Made by a program: the position numbers and the translations under genes. The notes under the pieces are model-generated. The model searched no databases and was not told the origin of the DNA. It saw only the letters and a program-made list of their open reading frames with translations. From assembly GCF_013185185.1 (NCBI RefSeq), contig NZ_JAAZWE010000009.1, positions 56,600 through 120,599 of the forward strand: DNA of 64,000 nt, read 5' to 3'. Source of the DNA: Saccharibacillus endophyticus. Its GTDB lineage: Bacteria > Bacillota > Bacilli > Paenibacillales > Paenibacillaceae. The first letter of the stretch is position 1, and each line of letters starts with the position of its first letter. Positions 42,678 to 51,357 of this stretch are shown here, in pieces.

Positions 42678-44513
42678 TTACAACCTATCTAAATACTCTT
42701 TCATGATTCCCAAAAATCTTTCCATATCTTTTTTAGTGATAGCTCCGATGTTCGCAATACGGAATGAAGCGGTTTTTCCTATCTTTCCAGGATAAATTGT
42801 GATGCCACGCTCATAAAGAAAATCGTGCATTTCTTCAAAATCATAATTTTCATGTTCAGGTTCTTTAATCGCCGTTATAATTTTGGAATGATATTCGAGC
42901 GGCACAAGACATTCCAAGTTCAACTCTTTCAAACCGTCGATCAAGGTTTGCCAAGACTCCGAGTATCGGCGATATCGTTGTTCGATTCCTTCGATCTGGG
43001 TTTCGATAATTGCTTGTTCCAGCGCATAAAGCGTTTGAACCGGCGGCGTGAAGCGAAGTTGATGCGTTCTTTTCAAATACTCGTATTGTTTGTACAGATC
43101 CAGGTAATACGATCTAGGTTTATGATTTTGAAGCGCCAGAAGCTTTTCTCGTTCGGCTATTACGAACCCGATCCCTGCCATTCCTTGCAGGTTCTTATTC
43201 GAACTTGCAATCACATAAGAAATGCCGCTTGCTTGCATATCGATCGGAATCGCGCCGTATGAGCTCATCGCATCGACGATTAGATCCACCTTATACGTTT
43301 CGCACAATTCGGCAACTGCTTGGATATCATTTAGGATTCCGCTTGTGGTCTCATTGTGCACGACGGCAACATGAGTGATTTTACTTTTACTGCTTCGAAT
43401 GGCGTCTTCTATTGATTCTATAGATAAAGGACTTATGGGCGGACTTGTCAAAACTTCATGGTCGACTTCATATACATTTGCAATCTCTGCCATACGTTCT
43501 CCATAAGCCCCATTGCTAATGATTAAAAGCTTGCCTTCGCCAACAACAGAAGTAATGACAGATTCGACCGCGGCTGTACCTGATCCCCCGAACAGAACCG
43601 TCTCATACCGATCCTTTGGCGCCACAAAAAGCGTAAGCTGTTCCGAAATCCATTCCATCAATTTCCCGAACGAGCGCTCCCGTGGACAAATATCCGGGAC
43701 GACCTGCGCCCATTTCACGCTATCCGTCGTCGTGGCAGGACCCGGATTCAGCAAAATATTGCGTTCAACAGAAAGTTTTGCTGTGATTTGCTTACCCTCG
43801 ATACGGGGATAAATGTGTTCTTCCGCGCGTCGCAAATGCTCTTCGGTATCAATTTCGCACCAAGCAAGCCGTTCGATTTTTTTAACAGGAATAGCCTTTC
43901 GTTTTCCCGCTGCCACGATTGCGTATTCATAATCCCACTTCGGTGTGTTTTTCATTTCGGCTTCGGCCAAACTGCACATCATTTGATACGTATCTAACGA
44001 AATTTTGCAAATCCCGACTAATTCGGCATCCAAACTATGAAGTTCTTGCGCTTTCTTGGACATATTTTGCACAAAACCTTTATTGTTCGATTCGATATAA
44101 ACCTCGTCGCCCGAATCGGTTTTTCCGCTGCCTAGAATGATATCCGGTCTCGGATCCGCGATTAAATTGCCCAAGCAAGCCGGATCATAAAGCAGGTCCG
44201 ATTCTAATAGCAAAAAATCTTCTTTCAGCTCATGCTTAAGCCTATATAAAGTTTCCATGCTTCCGCTATCCGCGTAACGATCATTGAGAACGCAAACGAG
44301 CTCTTTATATCGTTTTGCCAGATCGTCATATGCCTCATGTCGATAACCGGTTCCGATCACGATACGTTCGACGCCGCTTTCTATAAGCTGCCGAACCGAT
44401 CGTTCGACGATCGGAACTCCTCCGATTTCCACAAAGCCTTTAGGCTTGTCGACAGTGCGTTCTTTCAACCTGCTACCTAGCCCCGCCGCTAATATAACCG
44501 CTGTTTTCACCAT
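42678..44513 (-). CDS. pntC: Phosphonate cytidylyltransferase fused to 2-aminoethylphosphonate transaminase
   Basis: The 611-residue protein joins two enzymes. Residues 1-240 are a nucleotidyltransferase (ILAAGLGSRLKERTVDKPKG; metal-binding ESDLLYD) of the LicC/PntC type. Residues about 250-611 are a PhnW-type class V aminotransferase (LLNPGPATTTDSVKWAQ, PDICPRE; D414 and PLP Lys K440 in SSNKNLQG). Together they should make aminoethylphosphonate from phosphonoacetaldehyde and activate it as CMP-AEP for transfer to a glycan or lipid. Such fusions are known from phosphonoglycan pathways. It overlaps the methyltransferase gene by 7 bases and ends the operon. Confidence 0.88.
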   Translation of the reverse strand: MVKTAVILAAGLGSRLKERTVDKPKGFVEIGGVPIVERSVRQLIESGVERIVIGTGYRHEAYDDLAKRYKELVCVLNDRYADSGSMETLYRLKHELKEDFLLLESDLLYDPACLGNLIADPRPDIILGSGKTDSGDEVYIESNNKGFVQNMSKKAQELHSLDAELVGICKISLDTYQMMCSLAEAEMKNTPKWDYEYAIVAAGKRKAIPVKKIERLAWCEIDTEEHLRRAEEHIYPRIEGKQITAKLSVERNILLNPGPATTTDSVKWAQVVPDICPRERSFGKLMEWISEQLTLFVAPKDRYETVLFGGSGTAAVESVITSVVGEGKLLIISNGAYGERMAEIANVYEVDHEVLTSPPISPLSIESIEDAIRSSKSKITHVAVVHNETTSGILNDIQAVAELCETYKVDLIVDAMSSYGAIPIDMQASGISYVIASSNKNLQGMAGIGFVIAEREKLLALQNHKPRSYYLDLYKQYEYLKRTHQLRFTPPVQTLYALEQAIIETQIEGIEQRYRRYSESWQTLIDGLKELNLECLVPLEYHSKIITAIKEPEHENYDFEEMHDFLYERGITIYPGKIGKTASFRIANIGAITKKDMERFLGIMKEYLDRL

Positions 44514-45199
44514 TTTTCGATCACCACATTAAATCGGAATTTGTTGTTGCCATAATTTTCGATCTGTTGGTCGAATACCCGTATCGTTGCATTTTTGCCT
44601 TTCAACACATCGGAAACAAAATCCCGATCGTAAAAAAGATGATCCAGCCCTGAATACTTTTTTTCGTATTCTCCATCCGAAAGCGCCCCTTTTCGAATTC
44701 GCAAAGCTTCTTCGGCGTAACGGATATCGTTCAAGTCAAGCAAAGCTACGATTCGCTCCGATTTCCGATACATATCCAAAATTACTTCAGCCGCGTATTC
44801 GTACGAAGGAAAATATTGAAAAACGCTATTGGCCACAACGACATCAAAAGATGGTTCCGGTGTTAATCCGATCGCTTCTTGAACTTGAAAGTCCATGCCC
44901 GGCATAACGAAATCGGCTAATTCGATCAGAGAAGGCGAATAATCGATTCCTCCGACACGATGTCCTTTTCGATAGAAATCATACAGAAAAGCTCCGCTTC
45001 CGCTACCGACTTCGAATAAAGCATCTTTTGGACGGATGTCAGCAATTTCGGATATATGCGCCGTATAGTTCTTCCAAGCCGAGATCCCGATCTTGCCCGC
45101 GCCCGAGTTGAAGCCGTCCGCTTCAATCAGAAATTCAAGATCAGGTTTCTCTTCCGGAATCGTACGCTGGCGCGACCAAATTTCTTTCCAGTCAGCCAT
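44507..45199 (-). CDS. SAM-dependent methyltransferase in the phosphonate operon
   Basis: The 230-residue class I methyltransferase has motif I FEVGSGSGAF and the acidic loop GIDYSPSLIELA; the VVVANSVFQYF segment is motif IV. The substrate is unknown. Its position between the decarboxylase and the transaminase fusion, with overlaps on both sides (8 and 7 bases), suggests it modifies the phosphonate, for example the amine of AEP, or the glycan carrying it. This is inference from context only. Confidence 0.8.
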   Translation of the reverse strand: MADWKEIWSRQRTIPEEKPDLEFLIEADGFNSGAGKIGISAWKNYTAHISEIADIRPKDALFEVGSGSGAFLYDFYRKGHRVGGIDYSPSLIELADFVMPGMDFQVQEAIGLTPEPSFDVVVANSVFQYFPSYEYAAEVILDMYRKSERIVALLDLNDIRYAEEALRIRKGALSDGEYEKKYSGLDHLFYDRDFVSDVLKGKNATIRVFDQQIENYGNNKFRFNVVIEKW

Positions 45200-46328
45200 T
45201 AATAAAGACCATCAAGCGTTCTTTGACTTCGCGGGGTTTGACCTTTGGACGGCTCAGGTCTTCTTTGGCGCCTTTCAATATCGGCAGATAAACAAAGGTT
45301 AGCTTCGGATCAGAATGCCACTGCTTCAGAGCCTTCTTGAATTGCGCCGCGTCGAATACGCATTGAACGCGCTCGTATCCGCAAGCTGCGGCCACAGTCG
45401 CAAAATCAACGCCCGCAGAAACGGTTCCCTGCCCTCCTGTGGAATCATGTACATGATTATCTAAAAGGATATGAAGCAAATTCGTCGGACCGTACTGCCC
45501 CGTTGTTGCCAGATTCCCCATTCGCATCAAAAGCGCGCCGTCTCCGTCGATCGCAACGACTTTCTTTTCCGGACAGCTTAACGATACCCCCAGACCCAAA
45601 GGACTGATGCATCCCATTGATCCGACCATATAAAGATTTTGCTCCGAGTCTTCGACTTCATACAATTCTCTTCCGGTAAATCCGGTTGTCGCCAAATGAA
45701 CCGTTCGCGAATCTTTGTTAGCGTTCAAAATACCTAACGCTTCATAGCGGGTAAGCCGCGATTGTTCGTTGTTTTCGTTGCGTTCTACTTCAACCCGGTT
45801 CGGACGTAACGGCACTTCGCTGCTTCGCAAAGCTTCTTTATTGAATGTTCCTTTTTTTACAACGAAAAAGAAAGGACGATCCGAGGCAATGACTTGATCG
45901 GCTTGTTCGAGTTGGATTTCGGCCTGCTCGATATCATCGGACAAAAAAGCCCATTCCACTTGCATCAACTCAAGCAATTGCGTCGTAATTTGCCCCATCA
46001 ATTCATGCTGCGGCTCATCCGAAAGCCCGGGTTCTCCGCGTAAACTAACAAAGCCGAGCACAGGCAATTTGAAGCAATAATTCAAAGAAGTTAGCGGCGA
46101 TACAGCGTTGGTCAATCCGGAATTCTGCATCAGCACGACAGATTTCCTGCCTCCAAGCTGAGCGCCTCCCGCGATGGCTACCGCATCTCCCTCATTAACT
46201 GCACCGACATAATCGCACTCGTTAATCGCGTAGTTGATTAAGTCTTTCAAAAAAGAACAAGGTACTCCCGTATAAAAATCAAACCCTCGTTCCTTCATCG
46301 CGTTACCGAAAGCTCGCGTATCGATCAC
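45192..46328 (-). CDS. aepY: Phosphonopyruvate decarboxylase
   Basis: This TPP enzyme decarboxylates phosphonopyruvate to phosphonoacetaldehyde, pulling the unfavourable PEP mutase reaction forward. The 378-residue protein has GVPCSFLKDLIN at the start, the catalytic-type NEGDAVAIAGGAQLGGRK segment, and the TPP motif VAIDGDGALLMRMGNLATT...LLDNHVHDSTGGQ. It overlaps the PEP mutase gene by 4 bases, so the two are coupled. Cytoplasmic. Confidence 0.95.
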   Translation of the reverse strand: MIDTRAFGNAMKERGFDFYTGVPCSFLKDLINYAINECDYVGAVNEGDAVAIAGGAQLGGRKSVVLMQNSGLTNAVSPLTSLNYCFKLPVLGFVSLRGEPGLSDEPQHELMGQITTQLLELMQVEWAFLSDDIEQAEIQLEQADQVIASDRPFFFVVKKGTFNKEALRSSEVPLRPNRVEVERNENNEQSRLTRYEALGILNANKDSRTVHLATTGFTGRELYEVEDSEQNLYMVGSMGCISPLGLGVSLSCPEKKVVAIDGDGALLMRMGNLATTGQYGPTNLLHILLDNHVHDSTGGQGTVSAGVDFATVAAACGYERVQCVFDAAQFKKALKQWHSDPKLTFVYLPILKGAKEDLSRPKVKPREVKERLMVFING

Positions 46329-47923
46329 AATAATTCACCCGCTTTTTGCAAATCGACGATGGAATCGACATCAAGCCAATCGCCTTTGACAAATTTGACC
46401 GCGATTGTTTCCGTTTTTGCCAACTCGTTGAACAGGTCAACGAGCGTAAACGTATCAAATCCGGCCTCCTGGGCCAATGTTTCCAAAGCCTTTTGCACCG
46501 AAACGGCTCCCTCTTGCGAAACTTTCCATAATCCAACGAATTCGCCATTGGCAGGTTGGCCGTCTTTGATATTTCTTGCGCTAAGGAGCTTGGCGGTATT
46601 GGAGTATAGGTTACGCGAATAAGGCTTGTCCGTAACCACGATATCGGGCGCAGCTTCGCTCATTTCGGAATCGGCATCCACAATGATCGTAATATTGTTA
46701 TTATCGTTAAGAAGATCATTTAAAATATAGTTTTTGTAGACGATATCTCCGTAACTAATAACCGTCGTGCCTTTTCCCAATTGATCTTTGGCAAGATACA
46801 ACGAACTTAGTTCTTTGGTGGAAGCGAAAAGCTCATTATCGATAGGCCGTATATTGCCAAGATCGATACGATCTTTCGCAAATCCTCGCACGACCGAAAT
46901 ATTTTTGATACCGACTTTATTCAAATCGTCCACTTGCATGCTTAAAAGCGGTTTGCCGTTGATTTTAAGCATGGTTTTAGGAATGTCCCGCGTGAGTTCG
47001 CCGAGGTTGCCTTGGCTGGCCGCTAAAATGATTGCGTTAACCTGTTTTCCCGAAGTCGGCAGATAACGCTTTTCCGCTTCTTTAAGTTCGTCCGCTCCTT
47101 GCAATCTAAAAATTTCGGACACAGTCGTTACTTTTCCTTCGACGTTGATCAACGATTGGTCTTTGTAAATCTGTTGAACCGTCTGCTGCATCGATTGAAT
47201 CGCTGAGCGCATCGTATGATTCGCCCAAATGACCATGTTAATGCCCATTTCCCGGAAACGATCCGTGGGGGTGGAATAGTACTTAGTCGGCACAATCACT
47301 ACCGGGTGCCGATTCCCCCATTCTTTCATGAATGCTTCAATATCCGAGCTGTCGGCTTTTTTGCTATGAACAAGAATGGCATCGGCGCCGGCTTTGCGGT
47401 AAGCTTCGCCTCGGCGAAGCGCTTCGTCTAAGCCCCAACCGGCGATGAACGATTCCAGCCTGGCGACTACGCAAAAATCTTCGTCGCTCTGCGTTTCTTT
47501 GGCCGCTTGGATTTTGCCGCAAAATTCGTCGATATCCGCTAACGGCTGCGTTTCGCCGGAGATGAACGAGTTTGTTTTCGGGAAAAGCTTATCCTCGATA
47601 CAAACGCCCGCAACGCCGCGCTGTTCAAGCTTTTTCACCAATCTGCGCATGTTGTTGAAGTTTCCGTACCCGGTATCGCCGTCCAGCAAAATAGGAAGAC
47701 TGCTGGCGTCGCTCATATATTCCATGACGTCCAACACCTGCGTCCACGAGGCTTCGTTGTTGTCGCGTACGCCGAGGGAGGCGGAGATGGTTAGACCGCT
47801 ACCCCAAATCCCTTGAAAGCCCGTTTCCTCCACAATCTTGGCCGATATTCCGTTATGGGCTTCCATGATGAAATCGAGTTCCGGGCTGGTAAGCATTTGT
47901 TTGAGTTTTTGTGTTTTTTTCAT
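46325..47923 (-). CDS. pepM: Phosphoenolpyruvate mutase fused to a degenerate nucleotidyltransferase
   Basis: This is the C-P bond-forming enzyme of phosphonate synthesis. The 532-residue protein's residues 1 to about 290 are the isocitrate-lyase-fold mutase, with DGDTGYGN at 81-88 and the diagnostic loop EDKLFPKTNSF at 110-120, which separates PEP mutase from lyases. Residues about 300-532 form a nucleotidyltransferase-like domain starting NAIILAASQGNLGELTRDIPK, where the usual AAGxGxRL glycine loop is altered, so activity of this half is doubtful. It follows the TPR protein by 32 bases. Confidence 0.95.
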   Translation of the reverse strand: MKKTQKLKQMLTSPELDFIMEAHNGISAKIVEETGFQGIWGSGLTISASLGVRDNNEASWTQVLDVMEYMSDASSLPILLDGDTGYGNFNNMRRLVKKLEQRGVAGVCIEDKLFPKTNSFISGETQPLADIDEFCGKIQAAKETQSDEDFCVVARLESFIAGWGLDEALRRGEAYRKAGADAILVHSKKADSSDIEAFMKEWGNRHPVVIVPTKYYSTPTDRFREMGINMVIWANHTMRSAIQSMQQTVQQIYKDQSLINVEGKVTTVSEIFRLQGADELKEAEKRYLPTSGKQVNAIILAASQGNLGELTRDIPKTMLKINGKPLLSMQVDDLNKVGIKNISVVRGFAKDRIDLGNIRPIDNELFASTKELSSLYLAKDQLGKGTTVISYGDIVYKNYILNDLLNDNNNITIIVDADSEMSEAAPDIVVTDKPYSRNLYSNTAKLLSARNIKDGQPANGEFVGLWKVSQEGAVSVQKALETLAQEAGFDTFTLVDLFNELAKTETIAVKFVKGDWLDVDSIVDLQKAGELL

Positions 47924-47955
47924 GTTTAGTAATCAAACCCTTTCATCGTTTAAAA

Positions 47956-50010
47956 TCAATCTATTTTGATATGAGATTTGATATGATTCCAGATGTATTC
48001 TTCATAATAATTAGATTTCTCTAAGAACTGCTCTGTTTCGTCTTTATTGCTGTTGATATTTATTAACTTGGTCGTGTAATCGTTAATATTGATTAGACCG
48101 TTAGTCGATAAATTTTCCTTATTCTCGAAATGGAAAATATGATTCTTGTCTGTGATAGCCGCTTTATAGGTTTGGCCTGGGTGAATAGCTTCAGTAAATG
48201 CAAAATTTCTTTCTTCCGGCCCGCCAAATTTCTTAGGAAGACGTCCTTGAATTGCAGAAGGGATTTCGATACCTGCTTCATGCAAAAGTATCGGAAGCAA
48301 GTCGATCAGTTCGATAAATTCCTCGGTTTCTCCGGAAACGCCGGATGCACCTCGGATCATCAAAGGCACTCGACGCCGACTTTCGCTCAACAAAAAAGAT
48401 GTTTCTTCCAAAAAAGATTGACCATGATCCGAATTCAACACGATTAAAACTTCGTCCTCACTATACTGTTCGTCCAAATAATCGTAAAGACTTCTCAAGT
48501 GGAAGTCGATTCTCTTTATCTCTTCTAAATATCTCTTATGCTTATGCTCATCATAACCAGTCAAAACCGTAGTTGTCCCTTTAGTCGTTTGGTTGGCTCG
48601 TTCAGCGATAGGAATTTGAGCTTGAACAATAGGATTCAATTCGACTTCGTCCGGCACATGATGGACATCAGCAATCGAGATCCATAACATTTGATTTTTT
48701 CCTTTAAATAGTTCGAGGTGCTCAAGCGTCTCGGAAATAATTTTACTACCGTCTGCGATTCCTCCGCCAAAATTCTGATACAAAATCCTGTCGAATCCTT
48801 TGTAATAACCATGCTCCGGCGTGACTCTCCAATCTCCGCCTATTTGAGCAGTAAAGTATCCGGCTTCTTTAAAATACTCCTGCATCATTTTGTTCCGCTC
48901 CGCGAAAGGATGGATAAGTTCGGGATGAAATACTCCATGTCGTATCGTGTAGTTCCCCGTATACATGCTTGCGACACTAGGAAACGTCCATTCGCTGGTT
49001 GCGTAACAATTTGTAGCGATGATCCCTTTAGAAAAATAAGAGTGCGTATACGGCATGAAAGATTCCCATTCATTTTTTTGCAGAAAATCAAAAGATAAAC
49101 CATCTATGAAAATATTTAAAATCAGTCGTTTAGCTTTAGGTGCATCTTTCAAATAAATAGGATTTCCTATAAAAACAGGTTTATTGGAATTGATTTTCAA
49201 TCTTCCTGAATTGTTGAACTTCAAATAATGATAACGCTGGAAAGGTAATTCTTTTTGAGAAAAAGAATAAGATTTCTCATTCTCCTTCAGACGAAAAGTT
49301 GTTTCTTTTTCTAATAAAGATACAGGAATTACAGCCGAATCTTTTAAGTTGAATACGGTTTGTCCGCTAATCTCTTGACCTTTCAAAGTCTCGGTCATTG
49401 CCAAATACCTTGTTGAATCATCTACGTTTTCTAACAATACACACTTATATAAATTTGTCATATGCTCTTCCGAAGTTCCTTTTTGCCGCACTTGACGAAT
49501 CAAACTTTTTTTATTTTTATCCATCGGAAAGTAACGCTCGTCCTGCTCGCTCATGATTCGATTTGCTTTAGCTATTATCTTCGAGTGCTTCATCGAATTG
49601 CCTTTATACAATTCCGCCAGCTCTCCAACCATTCGATTTATGTAACTTTCTGCTAACCTTTTGTTAGACTCGCCAGAGTACTTCAAAGCTTTTAAGTAAC
49701 TGTACAAAGCTTTATCTTTTTCTCCAAGCATTTCTTGTGTTAAGCCTAAATTAAACTGGAGATCAAAGCTAAAAGGATATTTCAATATTCCTTCTTCCAA
49801 TACTGATTTCGCCGTTACGTATTGTTGTTTTTGAAAAAAAATATTACTCCAAAAAGAAACTAAAGTGACGTCTTCGTTCAATTTTTTATAATCTTCTACT
49901 AAAGATTCGATTAAAGTTATATCCATGCTTTTCTGAAAAGATTCTTGAATTTTTTGGTTAACTTTGTGTAGTTCCTCATATTTGTTACGAATAAATCCGC
50001 TGCTTTGCAT
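47956..50010 (-). CDS. Soluble TPR plus alkaline-phosphatase-superfamily (sulfatase-like) protein
   Basis: The 684-residue protein has TPR-like helices at about 50-115. A sulfatase/phosphotransferase fold starts near 295: metal Asp D303 (IDGLSFD), likely nucleophile T342 in EWTFPSVASMYTG, D448 and H450/H451 in ADVHHVPDE, and D528-H529 in NSDHGQSF. There is no signal peptide or membrane helix, so it is cytoplasmic, unlike LtaS or EptA enzymes. It is the first gene of the phosphonate operon. GGAG precedes the ATG. A role as the transferase placing AEP on the flagellin glycan is a hypothesis; a hydrolase role is the alternative. Confidence 0.75.
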   Translation of the reverse strand: MQSSGFIRNKYEELHKVNQKIQESFQKSMDITLIESLVEDYKKLNEDVTLVSFWSNIFFQKQQYVTAKSVLEEGILKYPFSFDLQFNLGLTQEMLGEKDKALYSYLKALKYSGESNKRLAESYINRMVGELAELYKGNSMKHSKIIAKANRIMSEQDERYFPMDKNKKSLIRQVRQKGTSEEHMTNLYKCVLLENVDDSTRYLAMTETLKGQEISGQTVFNLKDSAVIPVSLLEKETTFRLKENEKSYSFSQKELPFQRYHYLKFNNSGRLKINSNKPVFIGNPIYLKDAPKAKRLILNIFIDGLSFDFLQKNEWESFMPYTHSYFSKGIIATNCYATSEWTFPSVASMYTGNYTIRHGVFHPELIHPFAERNKMMQEYFKEAGYFTAQIGGDWRVTPEHGYYKGFDRILYQNFGGGIADGSKIISETLEHLELFKGKNQMLWISIADVHHVPDEVELNPIVQAQIPIAERANQTTKGTTTVLTGYDEHKHKRYLEEIKRIDFHLRSLYDYLDEQYSEDEVLIVLNSDHGQSFLEETSFLLSESRRRVPLMIRGASGVSGETEEFIELIDLLPILLHEAGIEIPSAIQGRLPKKFGGPEERNFAFTEAIHPGQTYKAAITDKNHIFHFENKENLSTNGLININDYTTKLININSNKDETEQFLEKSNYYEEYIWNHIKSHIKID

Positions 50011-50058
50011 GCTTACATCTCCTACTTTTAAGTTAAATAATCCTTTTTCTAATATCGG

Positions 50059-50087
50059 AATATAGAGGTGTTAATATTAATAGTAAA
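50059..50087 (-). promoter_or_regulatory. Promoter of the phosphonate operon
   Basis: On the minus strand TTTACT (50082-50087) and TATATT (50059-50064) have a 17-base spacer. Overlapping it is TTCCGATATTAG, which resembles the sigma-D -10 (GCCGATAT) but lacks a TAAA at the right distance. Confidence 0.55.
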
Positions 50088-50112
50088 TTCATACGAAAAT
50101 TTCATATAAACA

Positions 50113-50165
50113 AGAAAAAGAACTGCATAGAAATATTTTGAAAACATTTTCTAAACAGTCCTTTT
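50113..50165 (-). terminator. Weak terminator after pseC
   Basis: On the minus strand an imperfect stem with AGAAAAT pairing ATATTTCT and an outer GGACTG/CAGTTC ends in CTTTTTCTT. It lies about 15 bases past the pseC stop and before the phosphonate promoter, so the two operons are largely separate. Confidence 0.5.
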
Positions 50166-50178
50166 ATATTTTTTCAAT

Positions 50179-51339
50179 TCACATTTCATTTATGGCTTCT
50201 TTGATGCATGTCACGACATAGTCTATATCTTGTTCTGTCATTTTAGGAAAAAGGGGCAGAGTCAAGCAGTTTTCGTAGTAGCTCTCAGCATGGGGACATA
50301 ATCCTCTATGATATCCAAGATTTTTGTAATAGGGTTGTAAGTATACCGGCATATAATGAACATTGACGCCGATGTTCATGTCCCGAAGTTTTTGAAAAAC
50401 ATTCTTTCGATCAGGAATATTCAACTTGGAGTCAAGTTGAATAATATACAGATGCCAACTTGAAGAAGCATCTGCATGTTGAGAAGGCAATATAACGCCT
50501 GGAGTATCCGCTAATTTAGCAGAGTACAAGTCAGCTAAAATCTTTCTTTTCTCAATAAAAGCATCTAATTTATTCATTTGAGATGTACCCAAAGCAGCTT
50601 GAATATCTGTCATACGATAATTATAGCCAAGCGACTGCATTTCGTAATACCACGGACCTTCATTTGATATCAATTCTTGTGGGTCCCGTGTCATACCATG
50701 ATTTCGAAACTGTAGCAAGCGGCGATAAAAGCGTTCGTTATCAGTCACGATTATTCCGCCTTCGCCTGTCGTTACATGCTTGACCGGGTGAAAACTGAAC
50801 ATGGTCATATCTGCCCATGTTCCGACCTTGCGTCCCTGATATTGCGCACCGATAGAATGTGCTGCATCTTCGATTACGATCAAGTTATGCAATCGTGCGA
50901 TTTCCTGGATACGGTCCATTTCAGCCGGTTGTCCGCTGAAGTCGACAGGAATGACGGCTTTGGTATATGGCGTCAATTTCAATTCAATTTCGTGCGGATC
51001 GATATTATAGGTTACGGGATTGATGTCCGCGAATACCGGGGTTCCGCCCTGATACAGAATGCAGTTACTGCTCGCCAAAAATGTAAGCGGAGTAGTAATA
51101 ACTTCATCGTTTGGACCGATTTCGGCTGCGAAGCATGCAGCGTGTAGCGCTGCCGTACCATTCGCGAAAGCCACTCCGTAACGAGTACCTGCATAATCGG
51201 AGACTTTTCGCTCGAATGCTTCAATAGCAGGACCTTGCGTGATGAAATCACCTTTCAACACTTGTACCACAGCCTCAATATCTTCTTCATCCAGCCATTG
51301 TTGGCCGTAAGGCAACATTTTTTCTCTTTTAATAGACAT
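50179..51339 (-). CDS. pseC: Pseudaminic acid pathway aminotransferase PseC
   Basis: This PLP enzyme transfers an amino group to C4 of the UDP-4-keto-6-deoxy-altrosamine made by PseB. The 386-residue DegT/DnrJ-family protein has YGQQWLDEEDIEAV at the start, the FANGTAALHAA segment, and the PLP lysine in FSFHPVKHVTTGEGG. It is the last gene of the nonulosonate operon, with a weak terminator behind it. Confidence 0.93.
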   Translation of the reverse strand: MSIKREKMLPYGQQWLDEEDIEAVVQVLKGDFITQGPAIEAFERKVSDYAGTRYGVAFANGTAALHAACFAAEIGPNDEVITTPLTFLASSNCILYQGGTPVFADINPVTYNIDPHEIELKLTPYTKAVIPVDFSGQPAEMDRIQEIARLHNLIVIEDAAHSIGAQYQGRKVGTWADMTMFSFHPVKHVTTGEGGIIVTDNERFYRRLLQFRNHGMTRDPQELISNEGPWYYEMQSLGYNYRMTDIQAALGTSQMNKLDAFIEKRKILADLYSAKLADTPGVILPSQHADASSSWHLYIIQLDSKLNIPDRKNVFQKLRDMNIGVNVHYMPVYLQPYYKNLGYHRGLCPHAESYYENCLTLPLFPKMTEQDIDYVVTCIKEAINEM

Positions 51340-51357
51340 TTTCGGTCGGTCCTCCTC

